Source: Bacteroidota bacterium (GTDB lineage Bacteria; Bacteroidota; Bacteroidia; Chitinophagales; LD1). Taken from it: 64,000 nucleotides of DNA. A program made the translations under genes and the position numbers. Positions within the stretch are counted from its first letter, which is position 1. Each line of letters begins with the position of its first letter. Shown in pieces: positions 24,409 through 34,000 of the stretch. The DNA lies in the NCBI GenBank assembly GCA_018267385.1, contig JAFDYN010000006.1, forward strand, positions 1 through 64,000, written 5' to 3'. The notes beneath the pieces are model-generated. The model saw only the letters and a program-made list of their open reading frames with translations, made no database searches and was not told where the DNA came from.

Positions 24409-27400
24409 TCAGTTTATTTTGCGCCACACTGTACCGTCAGACATGACCTGTACTGAGGTGCCCGTAGCTACAGACGTAGCAGTAGTGGCGTTGCCTAGAG
24501 TATAGCTGCTGGTGGTCAGCGCGGCGGTGCCGTGATTTGTGATAATGTACATACGCCCCTGAGAGGTACTGGCAGATGGCAGTGTCACTGTGCTACCGCT
24601 ACCGCCGGTGTAGATCACACAGTAGTGCGTATCACCCAGCGTGAGTGAAGCGGCCGTAGTAGTGATAGCAGCGGCAAAGGAACCATTCACGGTGAGCTGT
24701 GAGGTGGCATTGCCTGTATTGATACCGGTGAAACCTGTGCTGCGCTTGATCACTATAGGTTGGCTTTGGAAGGTACCCGCATCATTATAGCGGTTTATAA
24801 AAAAGTCAGACCCCACGTCACTACCTGTCTCGCTGCCATTACTTTTGCCGAAGGACCACCTCTGCACACCATTGCTATAGGTAGCGATGCTTGCCTCATA
24901 GCCTGAGGCACCCGCCTGCAGGTTCAGATAGGCATTGCCTGTGGCACTTTGCACAGCTTCGTTGGCGGTACCTGAGGCATTGTATATGTGCAGGAGTGCT
25001 GTAGGTGATGATATACCTATACCTACATTGCCGGAGGTGTTTTTATAAATGTTATTGCCGGAGGTGGTCCACTGACTGGTACTGACAGATGATGGGCTGA
25101 CCCAGCTCGCCTTGCCATTGGCATCGCTTTGCAGAATGTAGCCGCTCGACTGTGTACCATCCTGGTATTTTAATTTACCTACCAGCACCAGCGTGGTATC
25201 AGGCGTGGTAGTACCTATGCCCGTATAGCCGCTTTTCAGGATGGTCAGCGCATTGCTCCTAGCAGCTGCCGAGCTGCCATTACCCACGCTGAATATGCGG
25301 TCTGATGAGTTGAAAGAACCTGTAGAAGACGGGGTGTAAGTTTTGGCATACAAGCCGGCTACGGCCTCCCCATAGGATGGGGCTTCGTTGCCATAGCCTA
25401 TAGCTGCAGAGGCGGTGCCTGATGCATTATTGCGGCTGCCAAAGGCTACAGCATAGGTACCGGTGGCAGAGTCTACCTCCCCCACCGCTATAGCCGACCT
25501 GCCGCTGGCAGTATTGCGATAGCCCATGGCCATACCGAAGTTGCCGCTGGCGTAGTTATTGGCACCTGTAGTAAAGGACTCATCGCCAGAAGCAGTATCT
25601 GCATATCCCAGGGCGACCGCGTATTGTCCTGAGACCACGTTGCCGTATCCAAAAGTAGCAGATGCTGTGCCGGTAAGCACATTGCTGGTACCAGCCATGA
25701 AGCCATAATCACCCGTCAAAGTATTATTGTGACCTGTCATGGCAGCAGAGATACCTGTGAGCGTATTGCCATCGCCACCCAGTATGACACCACCCTGCGC
25801 TACCTCTGTATTATTCTGACCACCTACTACAGCGCTATAGTATCCTGTGATCGTATTGCCGGTACCCGCTATGACAGCCGCATAGGAGGATACTGCTGAA
25901 TTTTTGTAGCCGCCCAGTATTATGCTATACTGACCGCTGTTAGTACTATTGTGACCGGCTATGATAGCTGCATTTTGAGATACGATACTGTTGGAATCCC
26001 CTCCGGTTATTATGGAATTATCGCCGCTGACGCTATTGCCCTGGCCTGCCAGTACTGCGCCCTTGGCAGAGGAGATCGTATTGCCGATGCCGGATATGGC
26101 TGCGGAATAGCTGCCTGACACAGTCTGCTGAGTGCCCATTGCGACCCCTGCATTGCCCCTGACCGTATTTGCGTAGCCACTGGTAAAGGCATCGTCTGAA
26201 GTGACTGTCAGCGACTCGCCCAGCGCCGCGGAGCGGAGGCCCGATACAGTATCAGCATATCCTGCGGCAAAGGAATTGTATCCGCTCACGTAGCCCCGCT
26301 CGCCAAAAATGGCTACATGATTTGCTGTACACGTATTGTCTTCACCGAAAACTACAGAGGCGGCTCCGCCGGCTTTATTGTTGTGGCCGGCAGCAAAGGA
26401 ATACGTGCCTGTGACGGATAGATTGGTACCGCAGGCAAAAGCATATCCACTAGTGACGGTATCAAGATAGCCCGTGGCCATAGAGTTGATGCCTGACACA
26501 ATATTATGATCGCCAAAGACAGCGGTATGATCTGCTGAGGAGGTATTGTCGCTGCCAAATACAGCCGCGCTATTCTGGCTTACAATATTACTGGTACCGC
26601 TCACGATGTTATTATCACCGCCCACCTGATTATTGCTGCCATTGGCAAAGGAATAATTGCCTGTGAGTGTATTGTTCGTGCCAGTAGAAACCGAAGCTGT
26701 ATTGGTGTTATAAATATTATTGCCTGAGGTTGCCCAATAGCCAGAGGTGCCAGAGAGCGAAGAAGGATTCACCCAGCTCGCATTGCCACTCGCATCACTT
26801 TGCAGTACATAGCCACTGGAGGCTCCATTGGTCATCTGGAAATATTTTGCAGACAGGCTATCATTGACAGACAGTTTTTTATTATTGAAATCACCGTATA
26901 CCAACGGGCTGGTGGTACTAGTATTGGCTATGTATAGCTTATTGCTGGTCGTATCATTATAGCCTGCCTGCGAACCGATGAAGACATTGTAGGAGCCGGT
27001 ATTATTGCGACCTGCGTCACGCCCTACTATCACATTGTAGCTACCCGTATTCAAATATCCGGCTCCCGCTCCGAGGTAAGTATTATACATACCGTTTGCT
27101 ATGATGCCTGCACTGACGCCGACAGCTGTATTGCCCAGGCCACTGGTGATACCACGGAGGGCATAGACCCCCACGGCAGTATTATATGATCCGGATGTAT
27201 TGCTCTGCATGCTTTGCTTGCCTATGGCTATATTGAGAAATCCAGTAGTAGAACTCTGCATGGCATCAGTACCGACACCTATATTATCGGACCACGCGAA
27301 GTTGTCACTATCTCCGGCGGCATTTCCGATATAGACCGAGCCATTGGTATTACTTACGCTCAGCTTCCCCTTCTTCATCACAAAATATTCCTTACCACCT

Positions 27401-29349
27401 GTAGTGAAGTGTATAGCGCTATCACTGCTCTGCTGCGTCTCTATGCGGGTAGCTCTATTGCTACTGGCTATGAGGCTCATGGTGTCACCAGTCAGTGCAG
27501 AAGGGCTGACCCAGCTACCATTGCCGCTGGCATCGCTCTGGAGAATGTAGCCACTGGCAGCACCACTGGTCACCTGGAGGCTAGTCGTCTTTGTCTTGCC
27601 GCTGATATCGAGCTGCTCGGCAGGATTGGAATTGTTGATGCCCAGTTTATTGCGATTGATGTAGATCACATTGCTGGCAGTAGGCGTGTGTACTACTATC
27701 GGATCTATGTCTACACCCTCCTCATGGAGGTAAAAATCATTGCCATTGCCATCTATACTCCACTGACGCCCGGCGGTGGTCAGAGCCAGCCTGGCATCAG
27801 AGGCAGATGAGTCACTATTGATGGTCACGACGTCATAGCTATTACTGCCTGCTGTGGTCTTAAAGCTGGCATTGCCATAGCTATCAAAACTTAAACCGTT
27901 ATTGCTAGCACCATTAGAAATATAGTGGCTGCCCAGATTGATATTTTGTGTGGCGGTATGATTGCCCAGGTTGTCGCCTGTGCTGCTCAGTACGACTGAA
28001 TTGCCGCCAGATATACTGAGTGTATCACCCGAGATGGACAGCGTCTGTGCATCCGCACCGGTAGGACCGGTAGCACCTGTAGCACCATTAGTACCGTTTG
28101 TACCATTGCTCCCTGTAGGCCCCGTGGCACCAGTAGCGCCGTTTGTTCCGTTCGTTCCATTGGCGCCTGTAGGGCCGGTAGCTCCGGTAGCACCTGTACT
28201 ACCATTGCTGCCTGCTGTACCCGTAGGACCGGTCGGGCCCGTGGCACCATTTGTACCATTGCTTCCTGTAGGGCCCGTGGCGCCCGTAGCACCTGTAGCC
28301 CCATTGCTGCCGGTGACTCCTGTAGGACCCGTAGCACCATTCGACCCATTTGATCCCGTAGCTCCGGTGGCACCGGTGGCACCTGCTGATCCGTTGCTAC
28401 CCGCTGCACCCGTAGGGCCGGTAGGGCCCGTGGCACCATTTGTACCATTGGTACCATTAGCGCCATTGCTGCCAGTGGCACCTGTAGGTCCGGTGGCACC
28501 ATTTGCTCCTGTAGCGCCTGTAGCACCACCGCCAGATCCGGTAGGGCCAGTAGGTCCGGTAGGACCGGTAGCGCCTCCTCCGGTGCCCGTCGGTCCTGTA
28601 GCGCCAGTGGCACCGGTGACCCCGGTAGCGCCGGCTGTGCCTGTAGGGCCTGTAGGGCCCGCTGCACCATTCGTGCCATTGGTACCATTGCTGCCATCTG
28701 CGCCTGCCGGACCGGTAGGACCTGTGGCACCCGGGGTGCCATTCAGACCATTGGCGCCTGTAGCGCCTGTAGGACCTGTGGCACCATCATTACCATTCAG
28801 CCCGTTGCTTCCTGTAGCGCCTGTGGCACCGGTGGTACCATTACTTCCGGTAGCACCTGTGGCCCCGTCAGCACCAGTAGCGCCAGCGATACCTGTAGGT
28901 CCGGTCGCTCCTGTACTACCTGTAGCACCAGTAGCGCCGGTAGCTCCTGTAGCCCCCGCAGGCGCATTGGCTGCATAGAGTGCATACGGCACACTCATCA
29001 GCTGTGAGGTGCCCATATCAGTATAGTTGGTACCGCCTGCTGGGTCTATTTCTACCTGCAGGTACTTATTGCCGTTGCCCCAGCTCACCGCCGAGAGATT
29101 GGCCACATGGCCGATGGTGAGCGTGAAGAGCCCGAACTGGTTGGTAGTTGCATTCTGCACCTCCTGGAAAACGATGGCACCCGTAGGTGACGCATCGTGA
29201 ATACTAAAGCGTACGGAGACACCGGCATTGGCTACTACCTGGCCCTGCGCGTTTCGCAGCACTGACTGATAGCTGATGCCCTCAGGAGCCTGGGCAGAGA
29301 GCTGCCATGCAGACATGGCAATGAGAATAACGAGTAGATACTTTTTCAT
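24409..29349 (-). CDS. giant collagen-like / beta-roll surface protein (1646 aa)
   Basis: Exported surface protein. Order: signal peptide (1-19, LSAQ); an N-terminal module of about 105 residues ([34 protein letters not shown]) homologous to that of the 1194-aa protein at 7683; collagen-like Gly-X-Thr/Asn/Ala array (about 128-431); a short beta-roll of YadA-head type (about 690-820, [11 protein letters not shown]); and a very long head-like array (about 890-1320) of 14-residue-period repeats such as [13 protein letters not shown] and [13 protein letters not shown]. The C-terminus ([20 protein letters not shown]) recalls phage tail-fibre tips. No T9SS CTD or YadA membrane anchor is visible. 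Linker segments [17 protein letters not shown] recur four times or more. Probably a trimeric fibre. Confidence 0.9.
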   Translation of the reverse strand: MKKYLLVILIAMSAWQLSAQAPEGISYQSVLRNAQGQVVANAGVSVRFSIHDASPTGAIVFQEVQNATTNQFGLFTLTIGHVANLSAVSWGNGNKYLQVEIDPAGGTNYTDMGTSQLMSVPYALYAANAPAGATGATGATGATGSTGATGPTGIAGATGADGATGATGSNGTTGATGATGSNGLNGNDGATGPTGATGANGLNGTPGATGPTGPAGADGSNGTNGTNGAAGPTGPTGTAGATGVTGATGATGPTGTGGGATGPTGPTGPTGSGGGATGATGANGATGPTGATGSNGANGTNGTNGATGPTGPTGAAGSNGSAGATGATGATGSNGSNGATGPTGVTGSNGATGATGATGPTGSNGTNGATGPTGPTGTAGSNGSTGATGATGPTGANGTNGTNGATGATGPTGSNGTNGTNGATGATGPTGADAQTLSISGDTLSISGGNSVVLSSTGDNLGNHTATQNINLGSHYISNGASNNGLSFDSYGNASFKTTAGSNSYDVVTINSDSSASDARLALTTAGRQWSIDGNGNDFYLHEEGVDIDPIVVHTPTASNVIYINRNKLGINNSNPAEQLDISGKTKTTSLQVTSGAASGYILQSDASGNGSWVSPSALTGDTMSLIASSNRATRIETQQSSDSAIHFTTGGKEYFVMKKGKLSVSNTNGSVYIGNAAGDSDNFAWSDNIGVGTDAMQSSTTGFLNIAIGKQSMQSNTSGSYNTAVGVYALRGITSGLGNTAVGVSAGIIANGMYNTYLGAGAGYLNTGSYNVIVGRDAGRNNTGSYNVFIGSQAGYNDTTSNKLYIANTSTTSPLVYGDFNNKKLSVNDSLSAKYFQMTNGASSGYVLQSDASGNASWVNPSSLSGTSGYWATSGNNIYNTNTASVSTGTNNTLTGNYSFANGSNNQVGGDNNIVSGTSNIVSQNSAAVFGSDNTSSADHTAVFGDHNIVSGINSMATGYLDTVTSGYAFACGTNLSVTGTYSFAAGHNNKAGGAASVVFGEDNTCTANHVAIFGERGYVSGYNSFAAGYADTVSGLRSAALGESLTVTSDDAFTSGYANTVRGNAGVAMGTQQTVSGSYSAAISGIGNTISSAKGAVLAGQGNSVSGDNSIITGGDSNSIVSQNAAIIAGHNSTNSGQYSIILGGYKNSAVSSYAAVIAGTGNTITGYYSAVVGGQNNTEVAQGGVILGGDGNTLTGISAAMTGHNNTLTGDYGFMAGTSNVLTGTASATFGYGNVVSGQYAVALGYADTASGDESFTTGANNYASGNFGMAMGYRNTASGRSAIAVGEVDSATGTYAVAFGSRNNASGTASAAIGYGNEAPSYGEAVAGLYAKTYTPSSTGSFNSSDRIFSVGNGSSAAARSNALTILKSGYTGIGTTTPDTTLVLVGKLKYQDGTQSSGYILQSDANGKASWVSPSSVSTSQWTTSGNNIYKNTSGNVGIGISSPTALLHIYNASGTANEAVQSATGNAYLNLQAGASGYEASIATYSNGVQRWSFGKSNGSETGSDVGSDFFINRYNDAGTFQSQPIVIKRSTGFTGINTGNATSQLTVNGSFAAAITTTAASLTLGDTHYCVIYTGGSGSTVTLPSASTSQGRMYIITNHGTAALTTSSYTLGNATTATSVATGTSVQVMSDGTVWRKIN
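28056..28965 (-). repeat. collagen-like GXY coding repeat array
   Basis: About 900 bases of in-frame Gly-X-Thr/Asn/Ala triplets within the giant surface gene. Many short DNA words recur (for example GGTCCTACAGG and AATGGTACAAATGG on the coding strand). Confidence 0.85.
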
Positions 29350-29589
29350 TTTGACGGGTTTACGTTTGAAAAAACTTTGAGCATAAGACGCCCGTCATCC
29401 CTCCGTTCCTTTTGGCTGCATATGACATAATAGAGCGCCCTGTGTATCTAAATCTCTCAATTTAAACCTCTCATAAAATCACATTACCAATTGATAAACA
29501 AATAATTAAAAACAACCTTAAACAGACCTATGTGTCACATAACTACTTTTGTCCGCGCAGCAGTTATCACGATATGCAGCACAAAAACC

Positions 29590-29597
29590 TACATTTG
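29590..29597 (+). promoter_or_regulatory. -7 box just upstream of the unknown 486-aa gene
   Basis: TACATTTG matches TAnnTTTG and ends 4 bases before the preferred ATG at 29602. If used, the transcript would be leaderless or nearly so. A second match, TACTTTTG, lies at 29544-29551. Neither has a clean -33 TTTG. Confidence 0.35.
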
Positions 29598-29601
29598 CCC
29601 C

Positions 29602-31062
29602 ATGCGTACGCTGGAACTTATCAAAGCATTATCTGACAGTGAGGTAAAGGAGGTAGAGCGCCTGCTATCCGGTGGCAAGAGGGAGGGATTACTGCGTCTT
29701 TTCAAAGAACTGAAAAAGTACGCCTCCAAAACTGAGAAGCCCAGCCACGAGGAGCTCTTCTCACGCGTGATGGATGAGCCTTACAAAAAAGATAAAGACT
29801 ACCTGCTCAGAAACAGAATGCGCCAGGTCAATGAAGTACTGTATGAATACCTGGCAGTAGAAACCTTCCGGCAGACCATCAGCAGTGACCTGACCACATT
29901 CCACTACTGGCTGAGCAAAGCCTACTATGACCGCCGCCAGAAAGGCCTCTTTGAAAGCGATATCGACGAATTTATAAGTGAAGCCACAGCAGAGATCACA
30001 AGATCTCCTACAAACCTACCCGATGCCGGCAGCAATATGTACGCACTGAAAACACTGTGGATGATCAACCATGAACCGCGCATACCTGAGAATACTGAAA
30101 ACCAGATAGCAATCATAGATGAATGGATGGCCGAACTGAAACGCCGCACGCTGTACAAGGTGCGCGAGATAGAGGCCAGGAAAGCATTTCTGGAGATGCT
30201 CCTGCTCCATATGAAAAATGCAGAACCCACCGGACACTCGGAGGGACTAGCCGCACTGGATCTCACAGGGCCGCAGTCTGACTGGTTTGCCAGGTACCTA
30301 GTGCTAAAAAAACATGTGTACCAGACTACGGGTATCGATAAAATAGCCGTGCTGGAAGAGATGCTGCAGATAGGAGATATACCGGAGCACCGAGCCATAC
30401 TGGGCCTGTCTGACGCTACTACCAATCTGACCAACCTGGCCACTGAGCTGATCACCGCCGGAAACTATGACCGCGGCAATGAAACGCTGGAGCGGCTACT
30501 GCTGCTGTGCAAAAAAGAACAGCAGCAGGTACCCATCGCCGCTATACAGAGCTATATAGCCAATCAGATCAACCGTGGCCAATACGAAAAAGGCTTTCAG
30601 GCCTATAAGCTATATCACAAAGAAATAACGAGCAGCCGGTCTGCACGCGGCATAGCCATACTAGCCAGCTATCTCTGGCTGCTGCTGGGCCGCGAGGAGG
30701 ATGCGATACAGCAGCTACCCGACTCATCAGAGCTATCTGCACAGCACCAGATACACCACCGCTTTGTGTATCTCATTTCATTTATCATCAGGCAGGACTA
30801 TGACCTCGCTCGCACTGAGGCTGGCAATCTGAGAAGACAGATCAAACGTACGCCTGATATTGACCCTGCACTGCACCTGAGCATCATGGGGCTGTATGAC
30901 AAATACCTAAAGGCACTATCCGCTCCAAAAACGGAAAAAGAAAAAAGTCTGGCAGTACTGGGACAGAAGATTGAGGCTGAAAATAAATACTGGCAGCAGA
31001 TAGCCATCAGGGAGATCCCGCTCAGATGGCTCATGGTACAGCTCAAAATAAAAGCGGCCTGA
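29602..31062 (+). CDS. helical repeat protein of unknown function
   Basis: 486-aa cytoplasmic protein that I do not recognise. Start taken at the ATG of MRTLELIKALSDSEVKEVERLL; the upstream extension is non-homologous and contains promoter-like sequence. Predicted entirely alpha-helical, with TPR-like helix pairs in the second half (for example AAIQSYIANQINRGQYEKGF) and no signal peptide, cysteine motif or catalytic signature. It lies between two giant surface-protein genes, divergent from the collagen giant and convergent with the SprB giant. A scaffold or regulator role is conceivable but unsupported. Confidence 0.8.
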   Translation: MRTLELIKALSDSEVKEVERLLSGGKREGLLRLFKELKKYASKTEKPSHEELFSRVMDEPYKKDKDYLLRNRMRQVNEVLYEYLAVETFRQTISSDLTTFHYWLSKAYYDRRQKGLFESDIDEFISEATAEITRSPTNLPDAGSNMYALKTLWMINHEPRIPENTENQIAIIDEWMAELKRRTLYKVREIEARKAFLEMLLLHMKNAEPTGHSEGLAALDLTGPQSDWFARYLVLKKHVYQTTGIDKIAVLEEMLQIGDIPEHRAILGLSDATTNLTNLATELITAGNYDRGNETLERLLLLCKKEQQQVPIAAIQSYIANQINRGQYEKGFQAYKLYHKEITSSRSARGIAILASYLWLLLGREEDAIQQLPDSSELSAQHQIHHRFVYLISFIIRQDYDLARTEAGNLRRQIKRTPDIDPALHLSIMGLYDKYLKALSAPKTEKEKSLAVLGQKIEAENKYWQQIAIREIPLRWLMVQLKIKAA

Positions 31063-31077
31063 ATAACTCAGGCCGCT
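31053..31077. terminator. palindrome over the stop codon between convergent genes
   Basis: Perfect 10-bp stem AGCGGCCTGA / TCAGGCCGCT with 5-nt loop. The TGA stop of the 29602 gene lies in the left arm. No T-run follows on the plus strand, so intrinsic termination would be weak; it is shared between two convergent genes. Confidence 0.5.
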
Positions 31078-31095
31078 GCTTATCGCTAGATCTTT

Positions 31096-34000
31096 TCATC
31101 TGATCAGGGTCAGGCTGCCGTCTTTCACCTTCTTCTGACCATCGAGGTATGTCAGCTCTACCACGTAGGTATAGACAGCAGGTGGCTGCAGCACTCCTTT
31201 GTAGGTGCCATCCCACGAGGCCCATTGATTATCTCCCGAGTCAAATACCTTCTCACCCCAGCGGTTGAATATCCGCATGGTCACTGTCTTGAGCCCCGAA
31301 CCGTAAACGGTGAATTCATCATTGGTGCCGTCGCCGTTTGGCGTGAAAGCATTTGGTATATAAGTATCAGGTCCGTGGTTGACACGCACTGTGGCACTGG
31401 CGGTAGCCGTACAGTTTTTGCCATAGGTCACCACTACTGTGTAGTCCTGGCGCTGGTATGGCGTAGCTATCGGAGTAGGGCAGTCTATACAGGTCAGGCC
31501 TGCAGATGGCGACCAGGCATAGGTACTGATGGTCTGCCCACCCGGATTGTCTACCAGCAGATTCAGCGTGATGCTGCTACCCAGATCCAGTGTAGTGTCC
31601 ATAGGATTGATGCCTACAGTGATCGGTAGGGGCGCATCTATTGTCACTGATGTATCCAGATGGCAGCCCTGGCCGTCAGTGGCTACGAGCTGGTACACTC
31701 CTGCTGCCAGGTCATAGAAGCTACCGCTCTCTTGCGGCGTACCGCCATTGATAGCATAAGTATAGGCTGGGCTGAGACCAGGTGTACCACCTGTCACGGT
31801 GATCTGTGCCTTGCCGTCTGTAGAGCCTACGCAGCTGACGCTATCTGCCTCCAGAAGGGTGACCGATATCGGCGGCGGAGCTACCAGCGTCACGGTAGTA
31901 GCTACTGTACATGCATGGGCATCGGTCACGGTCACCGAGTATGAACCCGGCGCCAGGCCGGTGACGGCATTGCTGGCAGACGATACAGGAGACCAGCTAT
32001 AGGTATAGCCTGGCGTGCCTCCTACCCCATTGGCAGTGATCGCCCCATCCAGTGCGTTGGCACAGGTGATCTGGGTCACAGTGGTATCTATAGTCAGCAT
32101 CGTAGGATCATGTAGCGTGACGGCTACATTTTCTGAGCAGCCCTTGCTATCATACACGACTACCAGATACGGATTGGGCAAAGCAGCCAACCCGGTAACA
32201 GTATCTGTCATCTGATAGGTCAAACCATTATAGCTATAGTAGTATGGTCCCTGTCCCCCACTGGCACTGAACCACATTTTACCATTGGCATCGCCATGAC
32301 ACAAAGGATCTCTCCAGTCAGATACCGCTACCAGCTGTGTAGGTTCATCTACCAGTACACTGGTCTCAGCAGTACAGCCATTGGCATCTGTCACACTCAC
32401 CGAGTAGATATCAGACATGAGGTTTGTAGCAGGATTAGTGGTAGTGTTGCCGGGATCAGACCATGCATAGCTGACCACAGGAGCGCCATTCAGCGCAGTG
32501 ACCGTAGCGGTGCCATCATTGCCATCATGGCAGCTGGTAGGTGTGCTAGTGATATCCAGATGCAGCACATAGATGGTATCTACGCGGAATGAATCAGATA
32601 CTACACAGTTATAAGAGTCTGTCACAACTAGCAAGTGTACGCCCGCCGAGAGGTTATTCTCTGTAGTGCCACCAAAGCTATTGTCCCAGTTGTAGCTGTA
32701 CGGTGCAGTGCCACCATTTACCAGCACAGTCGCAGAGCCATCATCACTGTTCTCGCAGTTTGCCGCTGTAGGGCTGATGCTGGTCACTATCTGCTGTGGC
32801 TGCGTGATGGTAGCCGCTACGGTAGTAGAGCAGCCATGTGCATCTGTGATCGTGGCAGTATGGCTGCCCGCATCGAGATCATTGGCTACGGTGGTGGTAG
32901 AGTTGCTACCGGACCATGTGATGTCATATGGAGGTGTGCCACCCGATACCGTGATCCACGCTGTACCATCTGCAGTGCCATAGCACCTGGTAGGATGCAC
33001 AGAGTCGAGCACAGCCACGAGCTGCGGCGGCTCACCAAGTGATGCCTGATCATTCAGTATACAGCCGTTGGCATCTGTGATCTGCACGGCATAGGTGCCG
33101 GGGCCGAGGGCAGAGAGCGGATCAGCTCCGCCCGGAGTCCAGGTGATAGTATATGGTGCTGTACCGCCGTAGGCGCTATCGTGCAGCGCGCCATCGGCAG
33201 CGCCATAGCAGGTGATCAGCGTAGAGTCTATCTGGCTGCCCAGTGCAGGCGGTGCTGTGACAGGGTATGTATTGCTCACGGAAATGCCATTGGCATCTGT
33301 GGTCGTCACGGTATAGCTGCCCGCGCAGAGGTTATTGATAGATGGACCGGTGCTCTGTGGCGTCGTATTCCATACGAATGTATACGGCGCTACACCGCCT
33401 GAGGCGGATACAGATATCTGGCCTGTGCACTGGCCGTAGCAGGTATTGTTAGTGATCACTGCCACTACATTGATAGGTGGCGGACCGGAGATATGAGCTG
33501 TATCACGCACACAGCAGTTATTGGCATCGCATACCGTGATGATATAGGTGCCTGTGTCGAGGTTGGTCGCATTAGGCAGGCCGCTGACCGCGGGTACACT
33601 GGTGTAGGTATATCCCGGCGTACCACCTGTGGTAGTGACCGTGATAGTACCGTCATGCGTGCCTGCACCCGTAAGGCTGGTAGTAGCCGCAGTAGAAACT
33701 ACCTGGGTAGGCTGCGTGATGTGCGTCGTACCTGTGATGCTGCATCCTGTATTGTCATAGACCTGCACGGTGTAGGTGCCGGCAGGCTGGTTGGTCAGGG
33801 TGCTGCCCGAGCCGGATGGATTCCAGACATAGGTATAGCCTGGCCTGCCACCGCCTACTGTAGCAGTGACTGAGCCTGTGCCGCCGCCGAAGCATGGTAT
33901 ATTGACAGAGTCCAGTCGGAGTGTGAGTGGTAGCGGAGCGTTGAGTATGGTCGTATCACGTCCCACACAGCCCTGGGCATCTGTGACTGATACTGTATAG

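Noticed and set aside
27962-28978. 338-aa Pro/Val/Ala-rich ORF opposite the collagen array
   Set aside because: Antisense shadow of the Gly-X-Thr repeats; GC-rich triplet repeats keep the other strand open. Its repeats (PVGPVAPV) are the direct complement of the collagen codons.
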